Source of the DNA: Fragilariopsis cylindrus CCMP1102 | Lineage: Eukaryota; Bacillariophyta; Bacillariophyceae; Bacillariales; Bacillariaceae | NCBI GenBank assembly: GCA_900095095.1 | Contig: FMBT01000026.1 | Location: forward strand, 1 to 33,551 | Direction of reading: 5' to 3' | DNA length: 33,551 nucleotides | Shown: positions 1-10,208 of the stretch, in pieces | Numbering within the stretch: the stretch's first letter is position 1 | Layout of the letters: the number at the start of each line of letters is the position of its first letter | Program-made: the position numbers and the translations under genes | The notes under the pieces: model-generated | Databases searched by the model: none | What the model saw: the letters and a program-made list of their open reading frames with translations, nothing else | What the model was told of the DNA's origin: nothing

Positions 1-1232
1 ACGTCTACCGAAAAAAAAAGGAAGAAAAATGAATAAATGAAGAAGATGAAAGAAAAAAAGAAAATTTGAGATACAGTATATAGTAATTGTAGAAATGGAC
101 CAGAATATTTTAGAATATCATTGGAGAAATTGATGACAAAAACATACTTCTTAATTTTAATGGCAGTTTTTCCACTTGTGTCAAAACCGCTTTCGGATGT
201 TCTTCTAGAATTCACCGAATGAGAGCTTGCCCCAGTTGTACTCCGCTTAATCCTGTGTGAATCGGATTTTTCTGCCTGTGCCTTCTCAACAATTTCCTTA
301 CTCTCGTCTCGGGAGAAGAAATTGAAAACGTCAAAAACTCGTGGGCTTAAAGAAAGAACTTCCAGGTATATAGCCTTATCGAGGGCACCTGGTACATGTG
401 GCAGATGGAAAATTTCTCCAACATAAGAAGGAGCAAACATGAAAACACGTCCTGCAGGTACAGCGTAGAGATGGATTTCTGCCGGAGATTTTTCTCCATA
501 ATTTTTATCTGACAGACAAGTTTGTGTTTCGCTTTCGTCGTCTGTTTGGCATTCCTTCTTATCTTTGTCGAGAAACATCATTATTTTGGATAGTAATTGA
601 AATTGAGTGACACGGAGACCCTCTCGAGTATGGAAGTGACAAGGCAACGAAGTACTTTGACCCGATTTGACTGGTACGAGATCATTGTGATCTAAGAGGA
701 TCGGAGTATGGTCTATTCCCATATCACAGAAACCTAAGAAACCCTGGGATTTGTCCTTATATACTTCTGCAGAATGACAATTATTGGACGGGTTGGTCAG
801 AACCCCATGAAAAGTTTTTGTCAAGAGTGATTCAAATTGATACTTATCCACTTCAGTAGGACATCCTTCGACTTCGTAATTCAATCTAAGTTCTTCTAGA
901 ACGGTATTAATTTGTACGTTTCCACAGGGTGTAGTTTCTCCGTTTCTGTGTAGTATAATAAGAGGAACATCTTTATACGAATCAACGTCTCCAATAGCTG
1001 GTAGGAGGGATCGAAATCGATCGTCGCACGATGGAGTATGACTAGGAGCTGCCGCAATATCATCTTGATTATCCAATAGGTCCCGGGTAGATGATTCAAC
1101 GAATATACCACTACCGGTATTTGATGTGTTTATTGACCGGTAAAAAATCATAGACACGATGCAACACGAGATCATCAGCAAAAGCAAAAACTTTGCGTGT
1201 CCGCCATTTTTAAGAGTTCTATCTTTCTTCAT
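1..1232 (-). CDS. Prolyl 4-hydroxylase-like 2OG-Fe(II) oxygenase, C-terminus cut by window edge
   Basis: The ATG at 1232 opens a frame that stays open to the left edge; exon 1 is 148-1232 (361 codons plus 2 nt). Residues about 14-31 (FLLLLMISCCIVSMIFYR) form one transmembrane anchor, so a type II protein of the ER or Golgi is expected. A diatom-style middle region (VPLIILHRNGETTPCGN; LDKAIYLEVLSLSPRVF) leads into the start of a prolyl 4-hydroxylase domain: VFDVFNFFSRDES, then HRIKRSTTGASSHSVNSRRT and SESGFDT. An intron at 5-147 (donor GTATGT, long pyrimidine tract, acceptor TAG) joins AIKIK to K-R, as the family expects; it has no in-frame stop, so length alone does not reveal it. The catalytic HxD...H...K part lies outside the window. 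By family, the enzyme hydroxylates peptidyl proline using 2-oxoglutarate, O2 and Fe(II). It is divergent to the V-ATPase C gene. Confidence 0.82.
   Translation of the reverse strand, partial: MKKDRTLKNGGHAKFLLLLMISCCIVSMIFYRSINTSNTGSGIFVESSTRDLLDNQDDIAAAPSHTPSCDDRFRSLLPAIGDVDSYKDVPLIILHRNGETTPCGNVQINTVLEELRLNYEVEGCPTEVDKYQFESLLTKTFHGVLTNPSNNCHSAEVYKDKSQGFLGFCDMGIDHTPILLDHNDLVPVKSGQSTSLPCHFHTREGLRVTQFQLLSKIMMFLDKDKKECQTDDESETQTCLSDKNYGEKSPAEIHLYAVPAGRVFMFAPSYVGEIFHLPHVPGALDKAIYLEVLSLSPRVFDVFNFFSRDESKEIVEKAQAEKSDSHRIKRSTTGASSHSVNSRRTSESGFDTSGKTAIKIKKYVFVINFSNDILKYSGPFLQLLYTVSQIFFFSFIFFIYSFFFLFFSVD
5..147 (-). other. Intron 1 of the prolyl 4-hydroxylase-like gene
   Basis: The minus strand begins GTATGT and ends in a pyrimidine-rich tract followed by CGGTAG. 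Removing it restores the conserved KIKKR sequence in phase 2. The exon beyond it has only 4 nt inside the window. Confidence 0.75.
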
Positions 1233-1836
1233 TAGTATGCCGAGTGCTGAAAGTCGATAACAACAACAAGAAGATTAAATTTAAATGTTAATTTCTTTGA
1301 TTCGTTTCCCGATATCGATTCATTCGGTTTCCTTCAGGTCATATCCTCTCAATTTGAGGATTGAACTCAGCAACAATGCGGCCGACAAGACTGAAAAAGT
1401 GCATCGAGACATTTACTTTAACATGCAGTACGGTACTAGTAGTACAACACATAGGTACCCCTACAGTTAGTACTAGTATCTAAAACACAACAAAAAAGCT
1501 GTATGATTTTTAACTCTAACTCTAACTGTGTAAGTACTTCAGTAGCGAGGCGGCATCGATGCTGGGGTCGCCAACTTCTTACAGTAACGGCTCGCAAATA
1601 CTACTGTATCAACGTAGATACAAACAAGCAAAGATTACATAAAGCTTCTCCATTATTTCTTCCAGTACAGTATTACAACACAATAAAGACCAAATACAAG
1701 TACGACGTCAACTTAGAAAGAGATTATATCTACAAGTACTACGGCATTTGTATTTTTGGACGTCACGCTACTATTAGAAATTGAAGGGAGAATTCACTCT
1801 TTTGTTTATATCTTCTCGATCTAGTTTATATTGACC
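1233..1836. promoter_or_regulatory. Divergent intergenic region between P4H-like and V-ATPase C genes
   Basis: These 604 bp separate two start codons facing away from each other, so both promoters should lie here. I see no credible gene: the two short plus-strand frames have no recognisable domain and poor codon character. Three copies of TACAGTA/TACTGTA sit at 1580, 1602 and 1666, a short AACTCT repeat lies near 1512-1528, and GTAC-rich runs lie near 1428-1445. No TATA box can be assigned with confidence. Confidence 0.5.
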
Positions 1837-3482
1837 ATGAGCTACTGTATAGTCGCGATTTCAAACGATGGAGGTGCTCCGGAACAAGCCTATCGCAAAA
1901 TGCAGTCGGCTGGTGCTTGTCCAGAGGCTCCTTATGCTGGTGAGTAGCAGACAGTTATTTTCATTTTTTCAAGAACGAAAATGTTAACAGCCTGGCGTTT
2001 AAGCTGTTTTGTGCTGGGGAGGGAAATGAAAAGCAAGCACCCGTTTCTCATTCATATCATTTGTTCGTGCTCTTCCCTATCCATCTTTTTCTTTATTGTT
2101 TGTGTTTTGTTGTATTGTGATGATACATACATACATACATACATACATACACACATACATACATACATATACACCATATCAGAAATGTTCAAATTCGAAG
2201 TTCCGTCCTTGACTGTCGGTACTTTGGACACTCTGATGACTTTAAGTGATGATCTGGTTAAAACAGATGGTGTTGTAGAACAAACAGTGAGAAAAATTGA
2301 AAGGACGACCGCAGAATTGTTCGATCGCAAATCGTCCGACCTCACTGTTGGAGGTAAGTAAAATAAGTCTTAGTCTGATTATTACTACCATTATTATTAT
2401 TTTTGTTGCTACTGCTTGCACGATTTAGATGATCGGTATTAGCACTACTTCATTTTTGTGTACTAACATCAACATCAAATCTTATGACATATGTAGGAGT
2501 TCCTGCCCAGAGATACATTCAACAGTTCGCTTGGGATTCGGCAAAGTACCCTAACCGACGACCATTGAAAGAATTAGTCGCCATGATTGCCGGCGGTGCA
2601 GCGGGGATTGAGGAAGAACTCAAACAGCTCACTACTTCATTTGCGGATAAGCAAGCTGCCTTGCAAGATGCTAAACGTAAATCTGGAGGTAACCTGATGA
2701 AGGCTGATTTGAACGATTCGTTGGATGCAGCAACCATGAGTAATGTCAACATAGTTGATACTGAATATCTCAAAACTGTCTTCGTTGCCATTCCTAAACA
2801 AGCCAAGGAAAATTTTGAATCTACAATTGAAAGCCTTGGTAGCGATGTCGTTGGATTTGGTGGCCCCGATTGGAGCAAAGATTCTACCAAATTGGGTGGA
2901 CCAATTTCTTTTGGCAACCAAGTCGACCGTCATAAAGTGTGTGGGTCCCCTGTCGTTCCTGGATCTGCGCAACTCGTTAAGTCAGACGACGATTCACTCC
3001 TTTATGCCGTTACTATCCTCAAAGGAGAGTACGAGGCAGGTCATTACGAAGGTAGCGAATTCCACGCAGGATCATTCAAGGAATTCGAGCCAGAACTAGC
3101 CAAGGCCTGTCGCGAGAAACGCTTTGTTCTTCGTGAATTCAAGTGGGATCCATCGCAAGCTGCAAAATCAGCAATGGCTAGGGAGCAACTATATGTGGAA
3201 GTTGATGGGATGAAGAGTGCGCTTATGAGATGGTGCAAGACTCATTTTGGTGACGCCTTCGTTGCCTGGATGCACATCAAGGCAATCCGTGTATTCGTCG
3301 AATCTGTTCTACGTTATGGTCTGCCCGTTGACTTCACATCCGTCCTTTACAAGATTCATAACGGAAAAGACTATCAGCTAACGCAAAAACTCGACAAGTC
3401 TCTTGGAAGTGGAGCTGATGATGATATTGATGAAGGCGCAGAAGAATATCATGATTTTGTCTTGCTCAAGTTTGAACCGTAG
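1837..3482 (+). CDS. V-type proton ATPase subunit C
   Basis: There are three exons: 1837-1939, 2183-2353 and 2497-3482 (419 residues; animal and yeast homologues about 380-390). Splice sites are GTGAGT/CAG and GTAAGT/TAG, both phase 1. Subunit C is the stator subunit that couples the V1 and V0 sectors and is released on regulated disassembly; it acts on vacuolar or endosomal membranes. Family landmarks are the exon 2 segment FKFEVPSLTVGTLDTLMTLSDD, YIQQFAWDSAKYP, VNIVDTEYLKTVFVAIPK, RFVLREFKWDP, and the highly conserved C-terminal stretch AFVAWMHIKAIRVFVESVLR followed by YGLPVDF. An insertion rich in Gly, Ser and Asp around GFGGPDWSKDSTKLGGPISF accounts for the extra length; similar insertions occur in plants and algae. 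The start is the first ATG of exon 1 (MSYCIVAISNDG). The gene is convergent with the 5-phosphatase, with stops 95 bp apart. Confidence 0.95.
2124..2175 (+). repeat. Tetranucleotide (ATAC)n microsatellite in V-ATPase C intron 1
   Basis: About twelve units of ATAC with one ACAC interruption fill the 3' half of intron 1, ending shortly before the acceptor at 2182. It should be length-polymorphic. Confidence 0.9.
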
Positions 3483-3577
3483 AGCAGGCATTTATATAAT
3501 AATTAGACTTCCTAGCATGCAAACTACTGTAGTGAGACAATACAAGTACATCCACTATCTTTAAATTTTGTTATTAG

Positions 3578-5644
3578 CTAGCTTAAGGTGGATTTTTTTC
3601 CTTTTTTAAGATTCTTTATTCGTCCTTTTAGTTCTTGTTCTGCGGATAGAGCCATCAATACGATTTCGCTTGCGCTTTTTGCAACTGGTGGTATGACTCG
3701 ACCTTTCATGCTAATTCGATAGGAACCATATACTGGCCGATGGTCGGAATGCTGCGCTTCTGGTACGCTTTGGTAATCTAGTACACGGATACCATTAGAA
3801 GGTAAGAATAGAATTCGATCCGTCCATGCGGGGATTCGTTGCTTGTGCGAAGTATCGTATGAATGGGATTCCTTGTCAAATTTGAACGTAGGCATAAACG
3901 CAATCTTACCCTCGGCGAAACCTGGAAATGCGCGTCCCTCGGCCATTGAATTAATCAATTGATCATGACGAATGAGATCATCGAGCGAAGTCTTATCGCG
4001 ACTTCCATGGAGAATTGTGTACTCTGTCAATTCGCGAGGTAGATCGACGCGATAATTTAAGTCACCACAAAAGAAAACGCGATCCACAGAATCAAAAAGA
4101 AATGAACCGCTCGAAGAAGTCGAATCGTCTTCTGTCATTCTTCTTGGAACAAAACCTTCCGGGGCTTGGGCTTCTAGTTCAGAGGAGATGCGCCAAAAGT
4201 CTGAATCTCTTGCTTCTGTGTTTTTCACATGAGCAGCCAAATGAGCTGTGACAAAGACCATCCGTAATGACCTAGATCGCTTCGATCTTCGTTTCTTCCA
4301 ATTTGTTTTTAGCCTTAACTTTAACAAAGGCAGCAATAGCTCCCTTGTTGTGAAACACGTTGCCAATACCACATGTTACATCGGCTACAAAACATCTTCG
4401 ATATCTTTCAGGAATGATCTTTTAGCAAAGAGACCAAACTGAATTCCACCAAGAAGATGCAAAGCAAGAGGAACATATCCTTTCCCCAACATCTTTATCA
4501 TCAATCGACGAAACTCCCTCGAACGTCTTCCTTCACTACGTCGGGGCTTAATATTTTCACATTCCTGCCCAGATATTAAAACAAGATCACTTCCATGACC
4601 GGGTGATATTCCATTCTTCCTAAATTTGCGAATGAATGCAGCGTCTTCCTCCGACGGAGATTCTTCTGCAAGGTTCCAAGTAACAATAGAGACTATTGCG
4701 TCTGACTTTTTGTCACTAATATTTTCAAGCGACGTTCTATTTAATGCAGCATTCTGTTCTTGCTGCTCTTTCGATCTACATAAATCTTCAACGTCAACTC
4801 TAAAGTCATCTTGAACAGACGTAGATGCCTTAGATGTAGTGTCATTGGTGGTTGCTCCCTCTTCCTCTTCATCTTGATTAATATCGGGCTCCAACGATTC
4901 GCCTGTTATATTCAACAGTATCGGTAGCATCTTGTTGAAATTTTCTTCGTTACCATTATCGAGATACCCTCCCCTAGTCTTGTTTCCAAAAATCTCAGTA
5001 AATGAGTCAGTTTCTTTTATCCACGAACGCACATCTTCTTGCAAAACTTCTTCGATGAAACTCACCACATCTTGTTCTAGGTTGATATCCTCCTTTTTAG
5101 GGTTTATTATCTCGCTCTCAAAGTTCTCATGGGAATTGATAGAATCGTCAGTTCGAACATCGCATATATCTTGATCTTTGTCCTTTTCTGGAATATCAAC
5201 ACCTTTTCTTGGCATATCAACTATATGGTGTCTCCTCGATCGTTCCCCCTCATCTTTTATTTTATCTTCATCGTCAATAATGGATTTGATCCTCGGTCGT
5301 TTTTCACAAGTTACAGATTCGTTATTACTGTTTACTTCCACGATATCACTGCCTTCTTGACTATGCATAACTTTGGACAAGTTTTTGTATGATTCGTCAT
5401 CCTTCTTCGTTTCTTCTAGCGGGTTGATTATTTCTACCACTACCCGATCGATGTTTTTGTTTGAAGTGACGTCAACACTAACTTCAGACTTACTTGCTTT
5501 CCCGTCGAATTCTTGACATTCAACTTCTACTGATGGATAATCCTTGCGTGTTACGTGTTGAATTTGTTTTTTTTCACCGACCTTGGTGGTATCCTGTCTT
5601 TTTTCAATCATCGATCTACTCTCTTCATCAACATTTCTATCCAT
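3578..5644 (-). CDS. Inositol polyphosphate 5-phosphatase (EEP fold), core split by two frame changes
   Basis: The C-terminal half carries the 5-phosphatase signature motifs: FVTAHLAAH, FFCGDLNYRV, QRIPAWTDRIL and SDHRPVYGSYRI. The first half has VSIVTWNLAEESPSE (first catalytic strand) and LILISGQEC-like LVLISGQECENI. These enzymes remove the 5-phosphate from inositol phosphates or phosphoinositides at membranes. About 280 N-terminal residues before the domain are acidic and disordered. The frame stops at 4385 with TAG just after KDIEDVL; the conserved VADVTCGIGNVFHNKGAI continues in the -1 frame at about 4275-4388, then hits a TAG in GAAGCGATCTAG, and the domain resumes in the original frame at SLRMVFV. 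Neither break looks like an intron because no conserved residue is lost. The ATG at 5644 is the first in this frame; the open frame extends to 5862 without another Met and may join the upstream Lys-rich ORF. Confidence 0.8.
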
Positions 5645-5709
5645 AGCACGGGATTCTCCGTCAACCGTTTCTGCGCCCACTAATGCAGATGTGTTGGTGT
5701 TATTGTTGT

Positions 5710-7347
5710 TCACTTTGTCCTCGGTTTCAGAAAAAGACAAGCCCCTGATGTTGATGTTGTTGTTGTTGTTACATTTCCAATCGATTTCATAGTATTCAGT
5801 GCTGTAGCCGAAGTTTCTGAAGATGCTAGTGTCTGGTTTGAATTTGGTTCGTTCTGATTTTTATTCTCCAAGATGACGAGAGGAGAAGGTATTTCCGGTA
5901 TTTTGTTCGTTGTTTTTGCGTCGATAGTATTGACTGTGACACGGTTTTCTTCGACGTTGTCTATTGATTGAGGTATATGCACATATCCTTCTGGGATGGC
6001 CGTGTACATATTATTTTTACCATCTTCCTCTGATAAGATACTTCCTGGATCAATATTTTCGACATTTGATGGCACTTTGTTATCACTTGTACTACGGCGC
6101 TTCCTCTTTCTGGGGGATATCATTTTCGTTCCACTGGATGTTGTTGGTATAACCGCCGTTGTTTGGCTTGTTCGTGTGAAGTCAGTTGTCAAAGATGTTA
6201 TATTGGAAATTTTCTTTCTCTTTCTTTTCTTTTTGGCAATTCTAACCCTTGTGTCTTCTTGTGTGTCAGTAGATTCTCGAGGAATGAAGCTAGAGGGAGA
6301 AATGCGCGTTGTAGTTTCCAATATTGGTTGGGTAGGTCCTCGTTTACTTGGATCAGAATAGTTAGATTTTGATTTCTTCTTCTTTTGCTTCATTTTTTTA
6401 TCTATATTATTGATACTGCGTCGTTTCCTGTTTTCGATGCTATCGTAAGATATCTTTGTCTTTGAATGCCGTTCCGACGAAATAGGTGTTGCTGTTTCTG
6501 ATGATGGTAGAGTCATGTTGTGGATTGTATCGATTTTTCCAACCATCGCCTTACTATGACGACTTTTCTTTGTCTTTATATTTATATTTGTCTTTCGTTT
6601 TCTTTTACGCTTTGCATTCATTTTGGTATCGTCCGGAGTAGAATAGCTGTCTATCAAACTGTTTCTCGCGGAATTGCGATGTTTCACACTGTAATTTCTA
6701 TGATCTTCCCCTTTCCTTCTTTTCCTTCTCTGAGTCGAGTGATCACGAACAAACGTTGATTGCTTTCTTATCTTATGTTCCGACTCGTTTTTACTGGTAA
6801 GAGAAGCAGATGATTCCACTTGTCTTTCCAAGCCAAATGCGGGAGCAGGGAGATTCACTGGTGTTGTATCTGAACCCTTCATGTTATTTTTGGCTATCAA
6901 TGACGTGCCCGTTTTACGTTGATGCGATCTCTGTCCGCCACTCGATTTACGCTTTTTGCTCTTTGATCGTTTCTTCTTCTTGGAAGAAGAATGCGGTGGC
7001 GGCAGTGATTCCGCGGAAGAAGATATCGGTTCTTCCTCTTGTGTATTCTCGACAACAAAGGATGTCGGTGCAAATGAAGGACCAGCCGCATTGTTGTATC
7101 TAGAAATTGAATTTGTGCCGCTTTGGTCCGACCTCCTGAATGGTGCAAGACCCGAAGAGGAAGAGGAAGCGGAAGAAAACGTAGCTGCCTCCACGAAAAA
7201 TATGCGACAAAGAAAGTTGTTGGTATATTGATAATTCTGCCATTTCGGAACAAGAAGATCCGTCAGAGAAGCGGAATATAGTGCGAAGAAAAGAAGAGCT
7301 CTTAATTTTGCTTTTAATAATAGAGATTGGTTTGTCATTTTATACAT
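5710..7347 (-). CDS. Lys/Arg/Ser-rich protein with N-terminal signal sequence, unknown function
   Basis: This open frame of 545 residues starts at the ATG at 7347 (a second Met at 7338). The N-terminus MYKMTNQSLLLKAKLRALLF followed by FALYSASLTDLL reads as a signal peptide or signal anchor, with a second weaker hydrophobic patch (FLCRIFFVEAATF). The rest is low complexity with repeated basic clusters separated by Ser/Thr-rich spacers: SSKKKKRSKSKKRKSSGG, AKRKRKRKTN, KQKKKKSKSN, AKKKRKRKKIS and SPRKRKRRSTS. No folded domain is visible. The frame ends in an Asn/Thr-coding CAA repeat, exactly where the 5-phosphatase frame opens on the same strand (31-150 bp overlap, -1 frame), so the two may be one gene. 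Alternatives are a silaffin-like silica-associated secreted protein or a nuclear basic protein with a spurious signal sequence. Confidence 0.6.
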   Translation of the reverse strand: MYKMTNQSLLLKAKLRALLFFALYSASLTDLLVPKWQNYQYTNNFLCRIFFVEAATFSSASSSSSGLAPFRRSDQSGTNSISRYNNAAGPSFAPTSFVVENTQEEEPISSSAESLPPPHSSSKKKKRSKSKKRKSSGGQRSHQRKTGTSLIAKNNMKGSDTTPVNLPAPAFGLERQVESSASLTSKNESEHKIRKQSTFVRDHSTQRRKRRKGEDHRNYSVKHRNSARNSLIDSYSTPDDTKMNAKRKRKRKTNINIKTKKSRHSKAMVGKIDTIHNMTLPSSETATPISSERHSKTKISYDSIENRKRRSINNIDKKMKQKKKKSKSNYSDPSKRGPTQPILETTTRISPSSFIPRESTDTQEDTRVRIAKKKRKRKKISNITSLTTDFTRTSQTTAVIPTTSSGTKMISPRKRKRRSTSDNKVPSNVENIDPGSILSEEDGKNNMYTAIPEGYVHIPQSIDNVEENRVTVNTIDAKTTNKIPEIPSPLVILENKNQNEPNSNQTLASSETSATALNTMKSIGNVTTTTTSTSGACLFLKPRTK

Positions 7348-7749
7348 TTGCAACTACTTGCGGATCGTCGTCTTCGGCGCCGTCGTCTCTAAGAGTCTCT
7401 AAAGACTAAAAAAATTGCAGCTATATCAGCTGGCAACGAGTGGTAGTCCAAGGTAAAGTTTGTCAGCTTTAAAGATACGTTATGATAACTTATTTCTTTT
7501 AGCTACAAGTTCGAAGTGTACAATGTACACATCAGGCCAACATCATGAGACTGAAGATTGACTGCTGTATTGCTCTATTGGACTTTTTACGTACATACAG
7601 TAATAACGCTGGCTATTAAAGTGGGGGTAAATTTTGAATTTGGAGGAAGAGGAGTACGAAAGATCACCCCTGTAACAATCAAACGTGAATGACTGACTAA
7701 GGACTGACCATACAAATGGATATACACTACACACAACATATTGAAAAGC

Positions 7750-7989
7750 TCATACTGTAAATGTGTCTAGTGTCATAGGCATGGACTGTTTTATATTATA
7801 TGCATCATCCTTGTAGGGATTGCTTCCGTCAAACCGAAACACTAGCTTTAGTGCTTCATTTTCCTCTTCTTTTGTGCCATTATACAGGATAAATCCTGTA
7901 GGCACTGTTCTGCCACCTTCTCTTGGTGGTGCCATTGGCATTGTATCCAATGTACTCTTTTGTATCCTACTCGCTTTCTTTCTAGTCAT
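7750..7989 (-). CDS. Doubtful small ORF, 79 residues
   Basis: It runs from the ATG at 7989 to the stop at 7750. The product is polar (MAPPREGGRTVPTGFILYNG, then EEENEALKLVFRFDG). I recognise no family, signal peptide or membrane segment. It is the most protein-like frame in the gene-poor region because its residue composition is balanced rather than low-complexity. It could be a remnant of a mobile-element protein or chance. Confidence 0.15.
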   Translation of the reverse strand: MTRKKASRIQKSTLDTMPMAPPREGGRTVPTGFILYNGTKEEENEALKLVFRFDGSNPYKDDAYNIKQSMPMTLDTFTV

Positions 7990-8802
7990 GGTAGGGATAA
8001 TGTGTCCTTGGTTGGTTATTCCATAGTGACACGTGTCTTACGCCTACTTCTAATAAAAACTAGTTTAACAGCTAGTTAGTTAATACAATAGTTTGGGAAG
8101 TCTTCAGTCTACTGAGCCTTAGGTATCTAGATGCACTTACAGGTTATGAGTATACACAGGGTTGTGTTATCTAAAAGTGCAGCTATGCTGACATAGTAGT
8201 AATTATAATTGGATATTCTTAGAGTTGTGAGAAGATCTCTTATTCAATAAAAGAGACATAAAATAGAGATGTAGAAAGAGAACTTTGTTGCGTGTAGAAT
8301 GGTATAGAAGGGAAAGATATGAGGGCCTACACTTAATAGGTATCATATATATATATTCAATATAAATGGAAAACCCCTTGATACTAGATTCCAAGATAGG
8401 ATCATAGACAAAAGTTGTAATGGATTGATTGCTGAATGTGAAGGTACAAGGGAATACTAAATTTGCAGGAGTGTCAAAGTGTTGAGATGAAACAGATGGA
8501 TTGTTGGTGGAGGACAATGCTTTGTTTGGGTAACAATATATACTATATATATATATTATATGTCTGACAAAGTGATATCATGAATGCAGTTCCAATCAAT
8601 GACAACCCCTTAGTTAACAGTCTGGATCAACAAAAGAAAGGAAAGGACAACATCAACTTTACCACCCAAATAGTGTTTTCCAAGAGGGTGTAGAAATTGG
8701 CTCTCACAGTGTTAATATCAGTGCTTGGAACATTAAGTTAAAAGAAGTAATTGCTGTATTCTTTACCATCTGTATACCATCAAAGCATTAGAACGGCTTT
8801 CC

Positions 8803-8851
8803 GGTTATAGGGAATTTGGGTTATAGGGAATTTGGAGGTGTGCAGGTGTGC
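8803..8851 (+). repeat. Two adjacent short tandem duplications
   Basis: A 16-bp unit, GGTTATAGGGAATTTG, occurs twice head to tail with no mismatch at 8803-8818 and 8819-8834. It is followed at once by an 8-bp unit AGGTGTGC, also twice (8836-8843, 8844-8851). Confidence 0.9.
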
Positions 8852-10208
8852 AAGACTGTGCTTCCACTGGTAAAACAACACATTAATTTTGCGTAGAGAG
8901 GATTTTCTGTCCAGTAGCTTGCCAGTTTGTGAGCGCCCTTCCAACTTGATCAGCCTAGTACATAACGGAGGAAATGAAAAAAATGACAGAAAACAATCAA
9001 AATGGTTTGCTCAAAGAAAATACCTCAAGTTTAATTGGTGAAATTGATATGGGTAGTTGGACTTGGAGGGCGCATAGAACTGCATACTGCATACAAAATC
9101 AACAGCAGGGTACTAAAGATTTATTCTATCACCTCTTCTAGCTAGCACAAAAAGATATCAACGAGGAGGGAGATTAGCAGCAAAAGAGCCCAATTGGGGA
9201 GGGATGGGGGTCTGCCTGATATTATTTGAATTATTATATCATCATCACCATCAGTCTAAGAAATTGTAAGTTGTAAACCTACAGATAAATCACTGCCACC
9301 ACAGTCAATGCTTTATGGAACATATATTATGTGTAGCATGTGGTGTCCGTCCATGACCAGATCTTATGGAAGACATGATGGATGGATCCTACAAGAATTT
9401 CCCTATTGTGCAGATCAAGTGATGACTAAAAATTTAATATGAGCAAAATCATATGTATGTCTGCTGGAAGTGCATGTGAACCGTGTCGGCATGTTTGGCT
9501 GGCGTGGTTTTCACATAAAAATCACCTGATTTTGTTGTATTTTACCTTGTAGCTAGGGGCAACTACAGGAGGTAGAAAAGATGACCAGAAACTACGCTAT
9601 TTGGTTGAAGGAAGGGAAAGCCAGCATGCAACAGTACACTACGCCTGGAAATACTTCTGTTCTTCTGTTGTCCTTCAGACCCAGAAGATGATATACTACA
9701 TAATGTTCCAGTAGGTTTAAATTATTTGCACATATATATGATGAGTTAGCTTGACAGACACACATATCAGTATTTCTCTGTAGTTGAATCAACCATTGTT
9801 TGTTCCTCGACTACTAGGCAAAAACTGTAGAAAAGTAGTGTTGTCTAATTTTTTCTTACTATATTTATTCAATCAATTCCCAAGAAGAATTGTATGTAGG
9901 TTGTGGTGCTTATTTTAGTCTGGCTTGGAATTTGGTTTATCTTTCTTTAAATTAAGTAAGATACTCTAACTGCACATAATTGAAGAAGACTGACTCCTAT
10001 GATGAATGTTGAATGATGATAGATAATAAAGTATAATAATTGATTGTATGACATAAAAAAAAAGCCGTCTGTCTGCTGTTTCCGTGGACTATTAACTACC
10101 ACTAATAACATGACTTTTTTTATATCTTCTTTTTCACATGGTACAGTAAGTTAATAAGATCAGCACTTTAATTTTTTATTAACGTAAACAACATAAAATA
10201 AAAGACTG

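Larger units (their letters stand above)
7348..10208. other. Gene-poor 2.9 kb region between two divergent genes
   Basis: It holds the promoters of the Lys-rich gene (-) and of DUS3 (+). I see no convincing gene on either strand. The longest frames are about 66-104 codons and match nothing I recognise. Visible structure: an 18-bp inverted repeat at 7883-7900 (TACAGGAT/ATCCTGTA), AT-dinucleotide runs near 8343-8360 and 8535-8560, and short tandem repeats at 8803-8851. Its word usage differs from the coding regions, so it may hold decayed repeat or transposon sequence, but no terminal repeats or protein remnants were found. Confidence 0.5.

Noticed and set aside
1285..1784. Two plus-strand frames upstream of V-ATPase C
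   Set aside because: They have no recognisable domain, composition unlike the real genes, and lie in the expected divergent promoter.
8203..9792. Minus-strand frames of 66-104 codons
   Set aside because: No family resemblance, residue make-up of random AT-rich DNA, and no neighbouring splice partners.
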